NCBI RefSeq assembly: GCF_027913035.1
Contig: NZ_CP115776.1
Location: 146,877-210,876, forward strand
Reading direction: 5' to 3'
DNA from: Paracoccus albus
Lineage (GTDB): Bacteria; Pseudomonadota; Alphaproteobacteria; Rhodobacterales; Rhodobacteraceae
DNA length: 64,000 nt
The notes under the pieces: generated by a model
The model's database searches: none
Told to the model about the DNA's origin: nothing
Seen by the model: the letters and a program-made list of their open reading frames with translations, nothing else
Shown: piece by piece, positions 17,397-26,233 of the stretch
How the letters are laid out: each line of letters begins with the position of its first letter
How positions within the stretch are numbered: the first letter of the stretch is position 1
Program-made: the position numbers and the translations under genes

Positions 17397-18457
17397 GTTT
17401 TCAACCTTTCCTCAAGGAATTTCAGAACCTGTTTTTCCTCGTGCCGAAGTCCGGGCTTCTTCAGCTTCTTTTCGATCTTATCACGCAATTCAAGTTTCAG
17501 CTCATCCGCCATATAGGCATCGATAATCTGCGGATGAACGTAGCACTTGCGACAGATTGCGGGCGTATTGCCCAGATGGGCGGCCACCGATTCAATCGCA
17601 TCGCGGACATTGGCCTTGGCGGCGGATTCACTATCCGCCTTTTCATATTCAGCCAGAGCAATCGCAGCCAGAACGGTTCCGGTCCAGGTGCGAAAGTCCT
17701 TGGCGGTCACTTCGCTGCCCGAAATATCTCGCAGATAGTCGTTCACCTCGGTTGAAGATACCTGTTGCCGGTCGCCGTCTTCGTCCTCGTATTGAAAAAG
17801 GTGCTGACCCGGGAGATCCTGCACCGATTGCACGATCTTTGCCACGCGGCGGTCAGTGATTCCCAGATCCCAATCCTTCCCGCCTTTGCCCTTGAATTTG
17901 AATCTGATCTTGCTGCCGTCTATATCGACATGCCGGTCGCGCAACGTGGTCAAACCATGAGATTTGTTGCTTCGTGCATAGTCGGTATTACCCACGCGTA
18001 TCATGGTGTTTTCCAGAAGCCAGACAACAGTTGCCAGCACCTTTTCCGCTGGCAGGCCGCGACGCCCCAGATCCTTGTGAACCTGTTGACGGATCTTCGG
18101 CAGCGCTGTGGCGAATTGCAGCATGTGGTCATATTTCGCGCCATCACGGACCTCTCGGAAATCGGGGTGATAGCGATATTGCTTTCTCCCCCTCGCGTCA
18201 CGGCCAGTAGCCTGCAAATGCCCGCGCGGATCGGGACAGATCCACACATCCTGCCAAGCTGGCGGAATGGCGAGCGCATTGAGACGCGCGCGCCGCCTTT
18301 TGTCGGTGATCGTCTGACCATTGCTGCCGCGATAGCTGAAACCCTTGCCGGATCGGGCACGGCTGATGCCAGGTGAATCATCGCTGACATAGATCAACCC
18401 CACACTTTCGGCTGCGTCTTCGGGGTCAACAATTGCAGGTCTTGTGTCCTTCGGCAT
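17393..18457 (-). CDS. DNA topoisomerase IB (poxvirus/bacterial type)
   Basis: The ATG at 18457 has GGAG 9 bases upstream and removes a non-conserved 36-residue extension; the product has 354 residues, normal for the bacterial enzyme. Landmarks are LIYVSDDSPGISR at the N-terminus, IPPAWQDVWICPDPRGHLQATG, GRKQYRYHPDFRE, the active-site region MIRVGNTDYARSNKSHGLTTLRD, FKFKGKGGKDW, the arginine/histidine-containing KDFRTWTGTVLAA and the catalytic tyrosine in RKCYVHPQIIDAY. It relaxes supercoils by a 3-prime phosphotyrosine intermediate. A hairpin between adhP and this gene may reduce read-through, but it still precedes DUF779 with an overlap. Confidence 0.93.
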   Translation of the reverse strand: MPKDTRPAIVDPEDAAESVGLIYVSDDSPGISRARSGKGFSYRGSNGQTITDKRRRARLNALAIPPAWQDVWICPDPRGHLQATGRDARGRKQYRYHPDFREVRDGAKYDHMLQFATALPKIRQQVHKDLGRRGLPAEKVLATVVWLLENTMIRVGNTDYARSNKSHGLTTLRDRHVDIDGSKIRFKFKGKGGKDWDLGITDRRVAKIVQSVQDLPGQHLFQYEDEDGDRQQVSSTEVNDYLRDISGSEVTAKDFRTWTGTVLAAIALAEYEKADSESAAKANVRDAIESVAAHLGNTPAICRKCYVHPQIIDAYMADELKLELRDKIEKKLKKPGLRHEEKQVLKFLEERLKT

Positions 18458-18526
18458 GTTCGCGCTCCGTCCCGGACCGGATATGAGACTGAACGTGGAA
18501 GGCAGCAAATAAGTTGCCAATGAGAC

Positions 18527-18554
18527 GTCTGCGGCGGGTTGCGCCGCCGCAGAC
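18527..18554 (-). terminator. Hairpin downstream of adhP
   Basis: GTCTGCGGCG at 18527-18536 and CGCCGCAGAC at 18545-18554 form a perfect 10-bp stem with an 8-base loop, just past the adhP stop. No T-run follows in the minus direction, so it may be an attenuator or an mRNA-stabilising hairpin rather than a strong terminator. Confidence 0.6.
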
Positions 18555-18561
18555 AGGTTCG

Positions 18562-19590
18562 TCATGCCGACATATCCAGCACGATACGTCCGTCGATCTT
18601 GCCCTTTTCCATCCTGCCAAATATGTCGTTGATATTGTCCAGAGGCTCTGCCGCAGTGTGGGCGTGAACCTGACCCGAACCCGCGAAATCCAGCGATTCC
18701 TGAAGATCCAGCCGGGTGCCGACGATAGAGCCGCGAATGGTCAGCCCGTTCAGGACCGTGTCGAAGATTGGCAGCGGGAAGTCACCCGGCGGCAAGCCGT
18801 TCAGCGCAATCGTCCCGCCCCGCCGCGCCATGCCGAGCGCCTGCGCAAATGCCGGGCGAGAAACGGCGGTGACCAGGACGCCATGCATCCCGCCAACCTC
18901 TTTCTTCAGATAGTCGCCGGGGTCGTTTTCCATTGCGTTGACGGTCAACTCGGCCCCCAGTTCCGTGGCCAGTTTCAGCTTTGACGGGTCAATATCGACC
19001 GCCGCCACGCGCAGACCCATGGCCTTTGCATATTGCACCGCCATGTGACCGAGCCCGCCGATCCCCGAAATAGCCACCCAATCGCCGGGTTTCGTATCGG
19101 TCATCTTCAGCCCCTTATAGACCGTGACGCCCGCGCAAAGGATCGGCGCGATCTCGACAAAACCGACATTCTCGGGAAGGTGGCCAACGAAATTCGGGTC
19201 GGCAATCGCGTAATCCGCAAAACCGCCATTCACCGAATAGCCGGTATTCTGCTGGCTTTCGCACAGGGTTTCCCAGCCGCCCAGACAATGCGGGCAATGT
19301 CCGCAGGCGGTATAGAGCCACGGCACGCCGACGCGGTCGCCCTCCTTGACGTTCTTGACGCCCTGACCGACGCCCGAGACATAGCCCACGCCCTCATGGC
19401 CCGGAATGAAGGGCGGGTTGGGTTTCACGGGCCAGTCGCCATGGGCGGCGTGCAGGTCGGTATGGCAGACCCCGCAAGCCTCAATCCTGACCTGAATCTC
19501 GCCGGGGCCGGGTTCCGGCACGGGGGCATCCTCGATCTCCAAAGGCTTTCCGAACTCGCGAACAACTGCGGCTTTCATTTTCTGGGCCAT
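18562..19590 (-). CDS. adhP: Zinc-dependent alcohol dehydrogenase
   Basis: The ATG at 19590 is preceded by GGAGG 6 bases upstream, so the in-frame extension to 19713 is rejected. The 342-residue enzyme oxidises primary alcohols (probably ethanol) to aldehydes with NAD+. Catalytic zinc ligands are in [15 protein letters not shown] and PGHEGVG; the structural zinc knuckle is [15 protein letters not shown]; the Rossmann glycine motif is [12 protein letters not shown] with D in VAAVDID selecting NAD. It follows the aldehyde dehydrogenase on the same strand, giving a two-step alcohol to acid route. Confidence 0.93.
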   Translation of the reverse strand: MAQKMKAAVVREFGKPLEIEDAPVPEPGPGEIQVRIEACGVCHTDLHAAHGDWPVKPNPPFIPGHEGVGYVSGVGQGVKNVKEGDRVGVPWLYTACGHCPHCLGGWETLCESQQNTGYSVNGGFADYAIADPNFVGHLPENVGFVEIAPILCAGVTVYKGLKMTDTKPGDWVAISGIGGLGHMAVQYAKAMGLRVAAVDIDPSKLKLATELGAELTVNAMENDPGDYLKKEVGGMHGVLVTAVSRPAFAQALGMARRGGTIALNGLPPGDFPLPIFDTVLNGLTIRGSIVGTRLDLQESLDFAGSGQVHAHTAAEPLDNINDIFGRMEKGKIDGRIVLDMSA

Positions 19591-19684
19591 AATTTCCTCC
19601 GGTTTTAAGCATGACTTTCCCGCCCGCCGGGGGCGGTTGAATGGGTGGGGGCCATGACAGCCCCCGCCTGCGATGTTCAGTGGA

Positions 19685-21211
19685 TCAGAAGAAGCCCAGC
19701 TTCTGCGGGGCATAGCTGACCAGCATATTCTTGGTCTGCTGATAGTGGTCGAGCATCATCTTGTGGTTTTCGCGACCGATACCCGACTGCTTGTAGCCGC
19801 CAAAGGCCGCGTGCGCCGGATAGGCGTGATAGCAGTTGGTCCACACGCGGCCCGCCTTGATCGCGCGGCCCATGCGGTAGCAGGTATTGGCATCGCGGCT
19901 CCATAATCCGGCACCAAGACCGTAGAGCGTGTCATTCGCGATCTCCAACGCCTCTTCCTTGTCCTTGAAGGTGGTCACGGACACGACTGGACCGAATATC
20001 TCCTCCTGGAAGACGCGCATCTTGTTGTTGCCCTTGAAGACGGTCGGCTTGATGTAATAGCCGTCCTTAAGATCGCCCCCCAGATCGGCGGCCTCGCCCC
20101 CGGTCAGGACCTCGGCGCCTTCTTTGCGGCCGATATCCATATAGGACAGGATCTTCTCTTTCTGCTCGCTGGAGGCCTGCGCGCCGATCATCGTGTCGCT
20201 TTCGCGCGGGTCGCCCTGCTTGATCGCCTCGACCCGTTTGATCGCCTTCTCCATGAATTCATCGAAGATGGATTCATGCACCAGAGCACGCGACGGGCAG
20301 GTGCAGACCTCACCCTGATTGAGCGCGAACATGGTGAAGCCTTCAAGCGCCTTGTCGAAGAAATCGTCATCCTCACGCGCGACGTCATCGAAGAAGATGT
20401 TGGGTGATTTGCCGCCCAGTTCCAGCGTCACCGGGATCAGGTTTTCGGCTGCATATTGCATGATAAGACGACCTGTCGTCGTCTCGCCGGTGAAGGCGAT
20501 CTTGGCGATGCGGGGGTTGCTGGCAAGCGGCTTGCCGGCCTCCAGCCCGAAACCGTTGACGATGTTCAGCACGCCCGGCGGCAGGATATCGGCCACCAGA
20601 TCCATGAAGACCATGATGCTGGCCGGCGTCTGTTCGGCGGGCTTCATCACCACACAGTTACCAGCAGCAAGCGCAGGTGCCAGCTTCCACGCCGCCATCA
20701 GCAGCGGGAAGTTCCACGGGATGATCTGGCCCACAACGCCAAGCGGTTCGTGGAAGTGATAGGCGACCGTGTCATGGTCGATTTCGGAAATAGAGCCTTC
20801 CTGCGCCCGCAGAACCCCAGCAAAATACCGGAAATGATCGATTGCCAGCGGCACATCGGCGGCCATCGTCTCTCGGATCGGCTTGCCGTTGTCCCATGTC
20901 TCGGCGGTGGCGAGCAGTTCCAGATTCGCTTCCATCCGGTCGGCGACCTTCAGCAGCGTATTGGCACGCTCGGTCGAGGAGGCATTGCCCCATTTGTCCT
21001 TCGCGGCATGGGCGGCATCCAGTGCAAGCTCAATATCTTCCGCACTGGACCGGGCGATCTCGCCCACATCCGCCCCGGTGATCGGGGTCACATTGTTGAA
21101 ATAGCGGCCCTGCGTCGGTGCAACCCATTTCCCGCCAATGAAATTGTCGTAGCGGCTGGCAAAAGGCATCGCGCTGACACCCTGAAATTCGCGTGGCTGA
21201 TCGTTCGGCAT
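19685..21211 (-). CDS. NAD-dependent aldehyde dehydrogenase (acetaldehyde, ExaC/AcoD type)
   Basis: The ATG at 21211 follows a GGAGGAGGA stretch and gives 508 residues. Landmarks are [59 protein letters not shown] and the catalytic cysteine in [28 protein letters not shown] and the C-terminal [19 protein letters not shown] complete the fold. The active site and linkage to adhP and DUF779 fit acetaldehyde oxidation to acetate. It is preceded by a perfect inverted repeat at 21314-21333 and by an AcoR-like regulator gene on the same strand. Confidence 0.93.
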   Translation of the reverse strand: MPNDQPREFQGVSAMPFASRYDNFIGGKWVAPTQGRYFNNVTPITGADVGEIARSSAEDIELALDAAHAAKDKWGNASSTERANTLLKVADRMEANLELLATAETWDNGKPIRETMAADVPLAIDHFRYFAGVLRAQEGSISEIDHDTVAYHFHEPLGVVGQIIPWNFPLLMAAWKLAPALAAGNCVVMKPAEQTPASIMVFMDLVADILPPGVLNIVNGFGLEAGKPLASNPRIAKIAFTGETTTGRLIMQYAAENLIPVTLELGGKSPNIFFDDVAREDDDFFDKALEGFTMFALNQGEVCTCPSRALVHESIFDEFMEKAIKRVEAIKQGDPRESDTMIGAQASSEQKEKILSYMDIGRKEGAEVLTGGEAADLGGDLKDGYYIKPTVFKGNNKMRVFQEEIFGPVVSVTTFKDKEEALEIANDTLYGLGAGLWSRDANTCYRMGRAIKAGRVWTNCYHAYPAHAAFGGYKQSGIGRENHKMMLDHYQQTKNMLVSYAPQKLGFF

Positions 21212-21313
21212 TTTTTCCTCCTCCAATTCCCGGCAGCATGTCCCCGGGGATGGAGGAAGGATCGGCCTCGGATCAGATTCGCACAATCTGGCAGGCGGAC
21301 ACCGCATCCGCAC

Positions 21314-21333
21314 CTGTCTCAGCAGTGAGACAG
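21314..21333. promoter_or_regulatory. Perfect inverted repeat CTGTCTCA-N4-TGAGACAG
   Basis: Two 8-base arms separated by GCAG lie 103 bases upstream of the aldehyde dehydrogenase start and just after the regulator stop. The dyad is a good candidate for the operator of the AcoR-like regulator. It could also act as the regulator gene's terminator, but it lacks a T-run. Confidence 0.6.
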
Positions 21334-21340
21334 TCGTGCG

Positions 21341-22291
21341 CTATTTCTGCTCCAGCCCCAGCTTTGCCATGCGTCGATACAGCGTCGCCCGCCCGATCCC
21401 AAGCGCCCGCGCCGCAGCCGTGACGTTGCCATCACTTCGCGCAAGGGCACGGGCAATGGCGGCACGCTCTCCCTTGTCAAAACCGCGCATATCGTCGTCG
21501 CGCACCAGCAGATCGGTGGCCGGGTGCGGCTTGATATCACCCTCGCGCGGCAGGCCGAACGCCTTGCGCGCGGCGCGAGTCGCACCAATGGTCAGATCAT
21601 CCTTGTCCACCGCGATGAGCGAGGCCGAACCGCCCCGTTCCGCATCAGCCACCACGATCCGCGCACCGGGAAAGGCCGCACGGAACAACGATGCTTCGAT
21701 CGCACTGGCAGTCTGGGCGACCTGCGCCTCGATCAGGCGGGCCAGACTGTCTGTCGCGGCACCTTTCACCGCGCTGACATCAAGCGCCGCTACCAGCCGA
21801 CCATCCGGCCCCCAGATCGGCGCATCCATGCAGGACAGGCCGGTATTGCGGGTGTGAAAATGTTCGTCCCTGTTGATCGTCAGCGCCCTGCCCTCTGCCA
21901 GACAGGTGCCGATGCCGTTAGTGCCCTGCGCGGCCTCGGACCAGTCAAAGCCTTCCGAGAGGCCCCATTCGCGGAACTGCGCCGCCTCTCCATCGCGGAC
22001 GCGCTGCGCCAGTATCATCCCCTCACAGTCGGTCAGCAGCACATTGCAGCCCGACAGACCAACCAGCGAATAAAGCCGGTCGAGCTGCGGATTCGCGAGG
22101 TCAACCAGAAGATCTGCCGCCGCCCGCCGCTCTTGCAGTTCTGCATCCGAAATCCGGCCGGGAAGCCGCGTCGTCGCCGGGTCGAGCCCATATTTCAGCA
22201 TCGACCGCCGCCAAGAGGTCACAAGCGCCGAGCCGGCATTGCCGGATTGCGACTGCTCTACCACGAAATCGGCATGCGACTTCCGCACCAT
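21341..22291 (-). CDS. AcoR-like regulator: GAF-type sensor plus Fis helix-turn-helix, no AAA+ domain
   Basis: The ATG at 22291 has GGGAGG upstream; an in-frame start at 22336 is less likely. The 316-residue product has an N-terminal sensor like that of AcoR (SWRRSMLKYGLDP, then LTDCEGMILAQR, AQGTNGIGTCLAEGRAL and RNTGLSCMDAPIWGPDGRLVAALDVS), and a C-terminal Fis-type HTH (ARSDGNVTAAARALGIGRATLYRRMAKL). The ~240-residue sigma-54 AAA+ domain between them is missing, and no GAFTGA is seen, so it probably acts as a sigma-70-dependent regulator. It lies directly upstream of the aldehyde dehydrogenase and very likely controls it. Confidence 0.8.
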   Translation of the reverse strand: MVRKSHADFVVEQSQSGNAGSALVTSWRRSMLKYGLDPATTRLPGRISDAELQERRAAADLLVDLANPQLDRLYSLVGLSGCNVLLTDCEGMILAQRVRDGEAAQFREWGLSEGFDWSEAAQGTNGIGTCLAEGRALTINRDEHFHTRNTGLSCMDAPIWGPDGRLVAALDVSAVKGAATDSLARLIEAQVAQTASAIEASLFRAAFPGARIVVADAERGGSASLIAVDKDDLTIGATRAARKAFGLPREGDIKPHPATDLLVRDDDMRGFDKGERAAIARALARSDGNVTAAARALGIGRATLYRRMAKLGLEQK

Positions 22292-22430
22292 GATTCTGCC
22301 TCCCCGCCCGAGGATAGCAAGATTCGCAACCGACATAGGAAAAATTATGATCTGACATGCCCTGCGGCCAGCAACTGCCTATCCGTTTCGACCTACAAGG
22401 GAACCGTGGCAAAGCAATCCGTGATAGCCC

Positions 22431-22532
22431 GAACTGATCCGCCGCCGCACCCGCGTCTTGGGCGTCTTCCCGGACGGTATATCCTTCCTCAAAGGCGTAA
22501 ATGACCAGCGGACGCCCGTCGCAGCTGGATGA
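22431..22532 (+). mobile_element. IS256-family (mutator) transposase remnant, C-terminal scrap
   Basis: The plus-strand frame reads ELIRRRTRVLGVFPDGISFL and then drifts to a stop at 22530. R-R-R-T-R-V-[VL]-G-[AV]-F-P-D-G-x-S is the characteristic C-terminal motif of IS256-family transposases. A TAG lies two codons upstream, so only this scrap survives. It lies in the otherwise gene-free 319 bases between the AcoR-like gene and the immunity gene, and marks an old insertion. Confidence 0.6.
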
Positions 22533-22610
22533 AAGTTCGGGGGCGGGTCAATGACGTCAGCTATTGCGCAATACAAATGCCAAAGTACTTCGAACCGAAG
22601 GACGAGTGAT

Positions 22611-22880
22611 TCAGGATATGTTATCCTGCAGTCCAAAATTGTCTGGGAATTCTGCTAAGTAGTTTTTCCTAGCTTCATTTGAAGCACTGTCTGCTAACTT
22701 GCGGATGATCGAAATAAACTCCATCAAATCTCGGCCCTGCAATTCTTGTAGCTCCACACCCACGCCCTCCATCAGAGAGACCGCAAAATCACTATTAACC
22801 TGTTCGTCATCGGCAGACTCAAGTTGGAACAACAAGTCTGTAAGACACATACATAGCCTTTCAGAAAGAGACGTTGTCAT
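22611..22880 (-). CDS. Putative immunity protein partnered with the orphan toxin domain
   Basis: The ATG at 22880 overlaps the toxin stop as ATGA and gives an 89-residue, acidic, helical protein (MTTSLSERLCMCLTDLLFQL, DEQVNSDFAVSLMEGVGVEL, DLMEFISIIRKLADS). I do not recognise a named family. A small acidic gene that overlaps the 3-prime end of a polymorphic toxin domain is the usual arrangement of immunity genes. Base composition is about 48% GC in 22681-22800 by hand count, against over 70% in parts of the flanking dehydrogenase gene, which supports horizontal origin. Confidence 0.55.
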   Translation of the reverse strand: MTTSLSERLCMCLTDLLFQLESADDEQVNSDFAVSLMEGVGVELQELQGRDLMEFISIIRKLADSASNEARKNYLAEFPDNFGLQDNIS

Positions 22881-23191
22881 TCTGGCACCACCTTCACGGT
22901 TATGTTTGTTACATTTAATTCTTCGAACATTCTCGTAGCCCGGTTTGCCTGTGCTTGGGTCGGTACCTCCCAACGGGCAGTCAAACCATTTTGCTCCAAG
23001 ACCTCGGACTGTCTAACGACCTGATTTTTAGCTTTTGATGTCGTCACGACCGAAAGCTTGCGGTCTATCAACACATCTCCATCCACTCCATCGAAACGTA
23101 CGGTCGATGTTATCCCGTCTGGGTTTGTTTTAGTAAGGGAAGGGGCTTGTCCTTTTTGAGTTTCAATGTTCGGCCAACAAACTCGACTCAT
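22877..23191 (-). pseudogene. Orphan C-terminal toxin domain of a polymorphic toxin (restriction-endonuclease-fold type)
   Basis: The 104-residue frame contains STVRFDGVDGDVLIDRKLSV, then SEVLEQNGLTARWEVPTQAQ and NVTNITVKVVPE. This matches from memory the C-terminal tip of CDI/Rhs-type toxins with a restriction-endonuclease fold; the D...D-R-K around DGDVLIDRK fits the PD-(D/E)xK core. No secretion or repeat region precedes it: an in-frame TAA lies 6 bases before the ATG and there is no Shine-Dalgarno, so it is the stranded tip of a larger toxin. Whether it is still made is doubtful. It is followed by a coupled putative immunity gene. Confidence 0.6.
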
Positions 23192-23284
23192 AAATTAATA
23201 CATGACTTGACCAAGGCCGCTGATCATTAGTCTTATTGGTTTGGCATGATTCAGGCTCCACATGGGGACCCGATCAAGAAGCAA

Positions 23285-23368
23285 TCTTTCTAGCGGAAAG
23301 ATGGACAAATGGCATGTCTGAAGCCTTTCTTTCCAAAGAAATAAGGCAAGCCCCGCGTCGATGATCTG
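23285..23368 (+). mobile_element. IS5-family transposase remnant (N-terminal scrap)
   Basis: The plus frame that includes 23303-23368 reads DGQMACLKPFFPKK, a stop, then GKPRVDD. This matches the start of IS5-type transposases (D-x-Q-M-x-x-L-x-P-[FY]-F-P-K, then G-K-P-R-V-D-D-R). Two stops interrupt it, so it is dead. It flanks the toxin scrap on the opposite side from the IS256 remnant. Confidence 0.6.
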
Positions 23369-23441
23369 TCGGTAGCCGGTTCGGATTAACCCAACTCGTC
23401 TGACCGTGAACCGGGCGCCGATGATACGCCCGGCGGGTGGG

Positions 23442-24956
23442 TTACCCCAGATCCCTTGGCATGATGCTTTCAGGGATATTCTGGAAGCTGACCGGGCGCA
23501 GGAATCTGCGGATGGACAGGGTGCCGACGGAAGTTGCGCCGAAATTGGTGGAGGCCGGGTATGGGCCGCCATGGACCATGCTGTCGGCGACCTCGACGCC
23601 GGTGGGGAAGCCGTTGGCCAGCACGCGGCCGGCCTTGCGTTCCAGCACCGGAAGCAATTGACGCGCGGCCTCGGCGTCGGCCTCATCCATCTGGAGCGTC
23701 GCGGTCAGCTGACCCTCGAACCCCTTGGCGAGCGCGACCATTTCATCCACGCCGCCGACCCGGATCACAAGACCCAAGGGGCCAAAAACCTCTTCGCCCA
23801 AAGCGTGATCCTGAAGATAGGTCTGCGCGTCGGTTTCATAAAGGTTCGGGCTGGCCTCGCGCCCCGTGCTGTCGGTGGTGACGATGGGTTTCACGCTGTT
23901 GCGCCCGTCGAAACGCGCCTTGCCGTCGCGATAGGCCTTCGCGATACCGCCGGTCAGCATGATCTGCGGGCCGACCTCGTTCAACGCGTCAGCAGCGGCC
24001 TGCACGAAGGCGTCGCCCGCCGGCCCCTGCTCTACCACGGCGATGCCGGGATTGGTGCAGAACTGGCCCGCGCCCATGCTCAGCGATCCGGCCCAGCCCT
24101 TGCCGATTGCGGCCCCGCGGGCCTGCGCGGCCTCGGGCAGGACGAACATCGGGTTCACAGACCCAAGCTCTCCGAAGAACGGGATCGGCTCTGGCCGCTG
24201 CGCGCACAGATCGAACAGCGCCCTGCCCCCGCCCAAGGATCCCGTGAAGCCCACCGCCTTGATAAGCGGATGCTGGACCAGGGCCTGCCCGACCTGACGG
24301 TCGCCGCCCTGAATCAGGCTGAACACGCCCTTGGGCATGCCGGTCGCCTCAATGGCGGCATGGATCGCTTCGGCCACGATCTCGCCGGTGCCGGGATGGG
24401 CGGAATGGCCCTTCACCACGACCGGGCAGCCCGCGGCGAGCGCCGCCGCCGTATCCCCGCCGGCCACCGAAAAGGCCAGCGGAAAGTTCGAGGCCCCGAA
24501 GACCGCGACCGGCCCGATCGGCCGCTGGATCATGCGCAGATCGGGGCGCGGCAGGGGCTGGCGCTCGGGCAGTGCCTCGTCATGGCGGCGGTCCAGATAA
24601 TCGCCCTTGCGGATGTGATCGGCGAACAGGCGCAGCTGGCCCGTCGTCCGCCCCCGCTCGCCCTGAAGGCGCGCCTCGGGCAGGCCGGTTTCCTGCGTGC
24701 CGATTTCGGTGATCCGATCGGCGCGGGCCTCCATCTCATCGGCGATCGCGTCGAGGAACTTCGCCCGGTCCTCGCGCGACGTATAACCGTAGGTCCAGAA
24801 CGCATCCTCTGCAGCCTCACAGGCGCGATCCACCAGATCGACCGTGCCGACCGAAAACTGATGCGAAGGACCATGCGCCGGCTCCGACGCAAACTGCCGG
24901 TCACCGCCAACCCAGTCGCCAGCGATAAGATGTTTGCCGTGGGGGGTGAAATGCAT
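23442..24956 (-). CDS. 2,5-dioxovalerate (alpha-ketoglutarate semialdehyde) dehydrogenase
   Basis: The 504-residue product starts at an ATG with GGAGG 9 bases upstream. It oxidises alpha-ketoglutarate semialdehyde to 2-oxoglutarate, the last step of pentose/hexarate and hydroxyproline breakdown. Subfamily features are GKHLIAGDWVGG, FGASNFPLAFSVAGGDTAAA, CPVVVKGHSAHPGTGE, GFTGSLGGGRALFDLC, FFGELGSVNPMFVLP and catalytic cysteine in GAGQFCTNPG. It is divergent from the Ldh-family gene at 25064 across 107 bases containing a GntR-like palindrome. The pairing suggests hydroxyproline or related amino-acid catabolism. Confidence 0.88.
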   Translation of the reverse strand: MHFTPHGKHLIAGDWVGGDRQFASEPAHGPSHQFSVGTVDLVDRACEAAEDAFWTYGYTSREDRAKFLDAIADEMEARADRITEIGTQETGLPEARLQGERGRTTGQLRLFADHIRKGDYLDRRHDEALPERQPLPRPDLRMIQRPIGPVAVFGASNFPLAFSVAGGDTAAALAAGCPVVVKGHSAHPGTGEIVAEAIHAAIEATGMPKGVFSLIQGGDRQVGQALVQHPLIKAVGFTGSLGGGRALFDLCAQRPEPIPFFGELGSVNPMFVLPEAAQARGAAIGKGWAGSLSMGAGQFCTNPGIAVVEQGPAGDAFVQAAADALNEVGPQIMLTGGIAKAYRDGKARFDGRNSVKPIVTTDSTGREASPNLYETDAQTYLQDHALGEEVFGPLGLVIRVGGVDEMVALAKGFEGQLTATLQMDEADAEAARQLLPVLERKAGRVLANGFPTGVEVADSMVHGGPYPASTNFGATSVGTLSIRRFLRPVSFQNIPESIMPRDLG

Positions 24957-25005
24957 GAGGGGGACCTCCTGACCTTTGTGATGCCTGACATCGTTATTGC
25001 CGATC

Positions 25006-25026
25006 TTGCATACATGACGTATACAA
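25006..25026. promoter_or_regulatory. Palindrome TTGCATAC-N5-GTATACAA
   Basis: Two 8-base arms, differing by one base from perfect symmetry (TTGTATAC would match exactly), flank ATGAC midway between divergent starts at 24956 and 25064. The TTGTATAC-like dyad resembles FadR/FCD-type GntR operators. No regulator gene is adjacent in the window, so the cognate protein is unknown. Confidence 0.6.
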
Positions 25027-25063
25027 TTGACGCAACCTGACTCACCACTCGCATGAGGCCGTC

Positions 25064-26098
25064 ATGAGCAATGCCAGAACCTTCACCGCAGAACAGCTTC
25101 GTCAGAGCATCGAAGAAATCTTCGTGAATGCCGGGCTGACCAAAGAACAGGCCGGGCCGGCTGCCGGTGTGATCCTTGCCGGAGAGCGGGACAACTGCAA
25201 ATCGCATGGCGTCTATCGGATCGAGGGTTGCCTGCGCACATTGGCCGCAGGAAAGGTGAAACCCGACGCTGTGCCGGCCCTGACGGATGACGGCGCGGGG
25301 ATCGTTCGTGTCGATGCTGATGGCGGCTTTTCACCCGCGGCCTTCGCCCTTGGCGCCCCGGTTCTGGCCGAGCGGGCAGAGAAGCTGGGCATCGCGGCAC
25401 TTGTCATCAACAACTGCACCCATTTCTCGGCCCTCTGGCCAGAGATCGAAGCGCTGACCGAGCGCGGCCTCGCAGCAATGGCCATGTGCCCCAGCTATTC
25501 CTCCGTGGCGCCTTCGGGCGGCAATGCGCCCCTTCTGGGCACCAACCCGTTTGCCTTCGGCTGGCCACGGCCCGACGCGCCGCCTTATGTGTTCGATTTC
25601 GCCACCTCTGTCGTCGCGCGGGGTGAGATTGAGCTGCATCGTCAAGCCGGCAAGCCGCTGCCGGAAGGCTGGGCCGTCGATCGTGACGGCAACCCCACAA
25701 CCGATCCGGCAGCCGCCCTTGAAGGCGCGATGCTGCCATTCGGTGCGCATAAAGGATCGGCCATCTCGACCATGATCGAATTGCTGGCCGGCGCGATGAT
25801 TGGCGATCTGACAAGCGACGAGGCATTGGACTATCTGGGAACGACCGCAATTCTGCCCCATCATGGAGAGCTGGTCATCGCATTCTCGCCCCGCCGCTTC
25901 GCCGCCGGACGGCCCGGCGATCCGTTCCGCCGGGCAGAGGCATTTCTGGACGCCATCGCCGGTCAGGGTGCAAGACTGCCGTCTCAACGGCGCTTCGCCG
26001 CACGCAGAAAAACGGCGCAGGACGGCATCACGCTCACAGGTGATGAAGTTGCGATGATGCAACGGCTGCGGGATAATCCCGGCGAGATCAAAGCCTAA
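25064..26098 (+). CDS. Ldh/malate-dehydrogenase-2 family NAD(P)H oxidoreductase (DpkA/LhpD-like)
   Basis: The 344-residue protein belongs to the YlbC/DpkA family of NAD(P)H reductases, which includes delta1-piperideine/pyrroline-2-carboxylate reductases and ureidoglycolate or malate dehydrogenases. Landmarks are ERDNCKSHGVYRIEG (catalytic histidine), NNCTHFSALWPEIEAL, LGTNPFAFGWP and PFGAHKGSAISTMIELLAGA. The catalytic histidine in SHG and the substrate arginine following are present. Next to 2,5-dioxovalerate dehydrogenase, delta1-pyrroline-2-carboxylate reduction in hydroxyproline or proline-analogue metabolism is the best inference; malate or lactate oxidation is not excluded. Confidence 0.8.
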   Translation: MSNARTFTAEQLRQSIEEIFVNAGLTKEQAGPAAGVILAGERDNCKSHGVYRIEGCLRTLAAGKVKPDAVPALTDDGAGIVRVDADGGFSPAAFALGAPVLAERAEKLGIAALVINNCTHFSALWPEIEALTERGLAAMAMCPSYSSVAPSGGNAPLLGTNPFAFGWPRPDAPPYVFDFATSVVARGEIELHRQAGKPLPEGWAVDRDGNPTTDPAAALEGAMLPFGAHKGSAISTMIELLAGAMIGDLTSDEALDYLGTTAILPHHGELVIAFSPRRFAAGRPGDPFRRAEAFLDAIAGQGARLPSQRRFAARRKTAQDGITLTGDEVAMMQRLRDNPGEIKA

Positions 26099-26133
26099 CG
26101 CGACGGGAACGTGTCGCTTCCGATTGCAGCCGC

Positions 26134-26150
26134 CATATGCCTGACATATG
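26134..26150. promoter_or_regulatory. Repeated CATATG pair upstream of the RND operon
   Basis: CATATG-CCTGA-CATATG forms a symmetric dyad 84 bases upstream of the adaptor start at 26234. It may be an operator for an efflux regulator encoded elsewhere. No TetR- or LysR-type gene is adjacent. Confidence 0.35.
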
Positions 26151-26233
26151 GTGCACGGGCACGTGATCAGGCCAAATGTGCGATTTCACTGGCCGGTCGT
26201 CATTCATTTGTCCTCGAAAATGGTTATTCAACG

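Noticed and set aside
21524..22504. Long plus-strand frame (326 codons) opposite the AcoR-like regulator
   Set aside because: It is antisense to a gene with a clear GAF-like sensor and Fis HTH; its own translation has no recognisable motif.
23195..23686. Minus frame of 163 codons just upstream of the toxin tip, in the same frame
   Set aside because: It overlaps the dehydrogenase 3-prime end, is Arg/Pro-rich at its start, and ends at a TAA before the toxin. It is not a credible toxin N-terminus.
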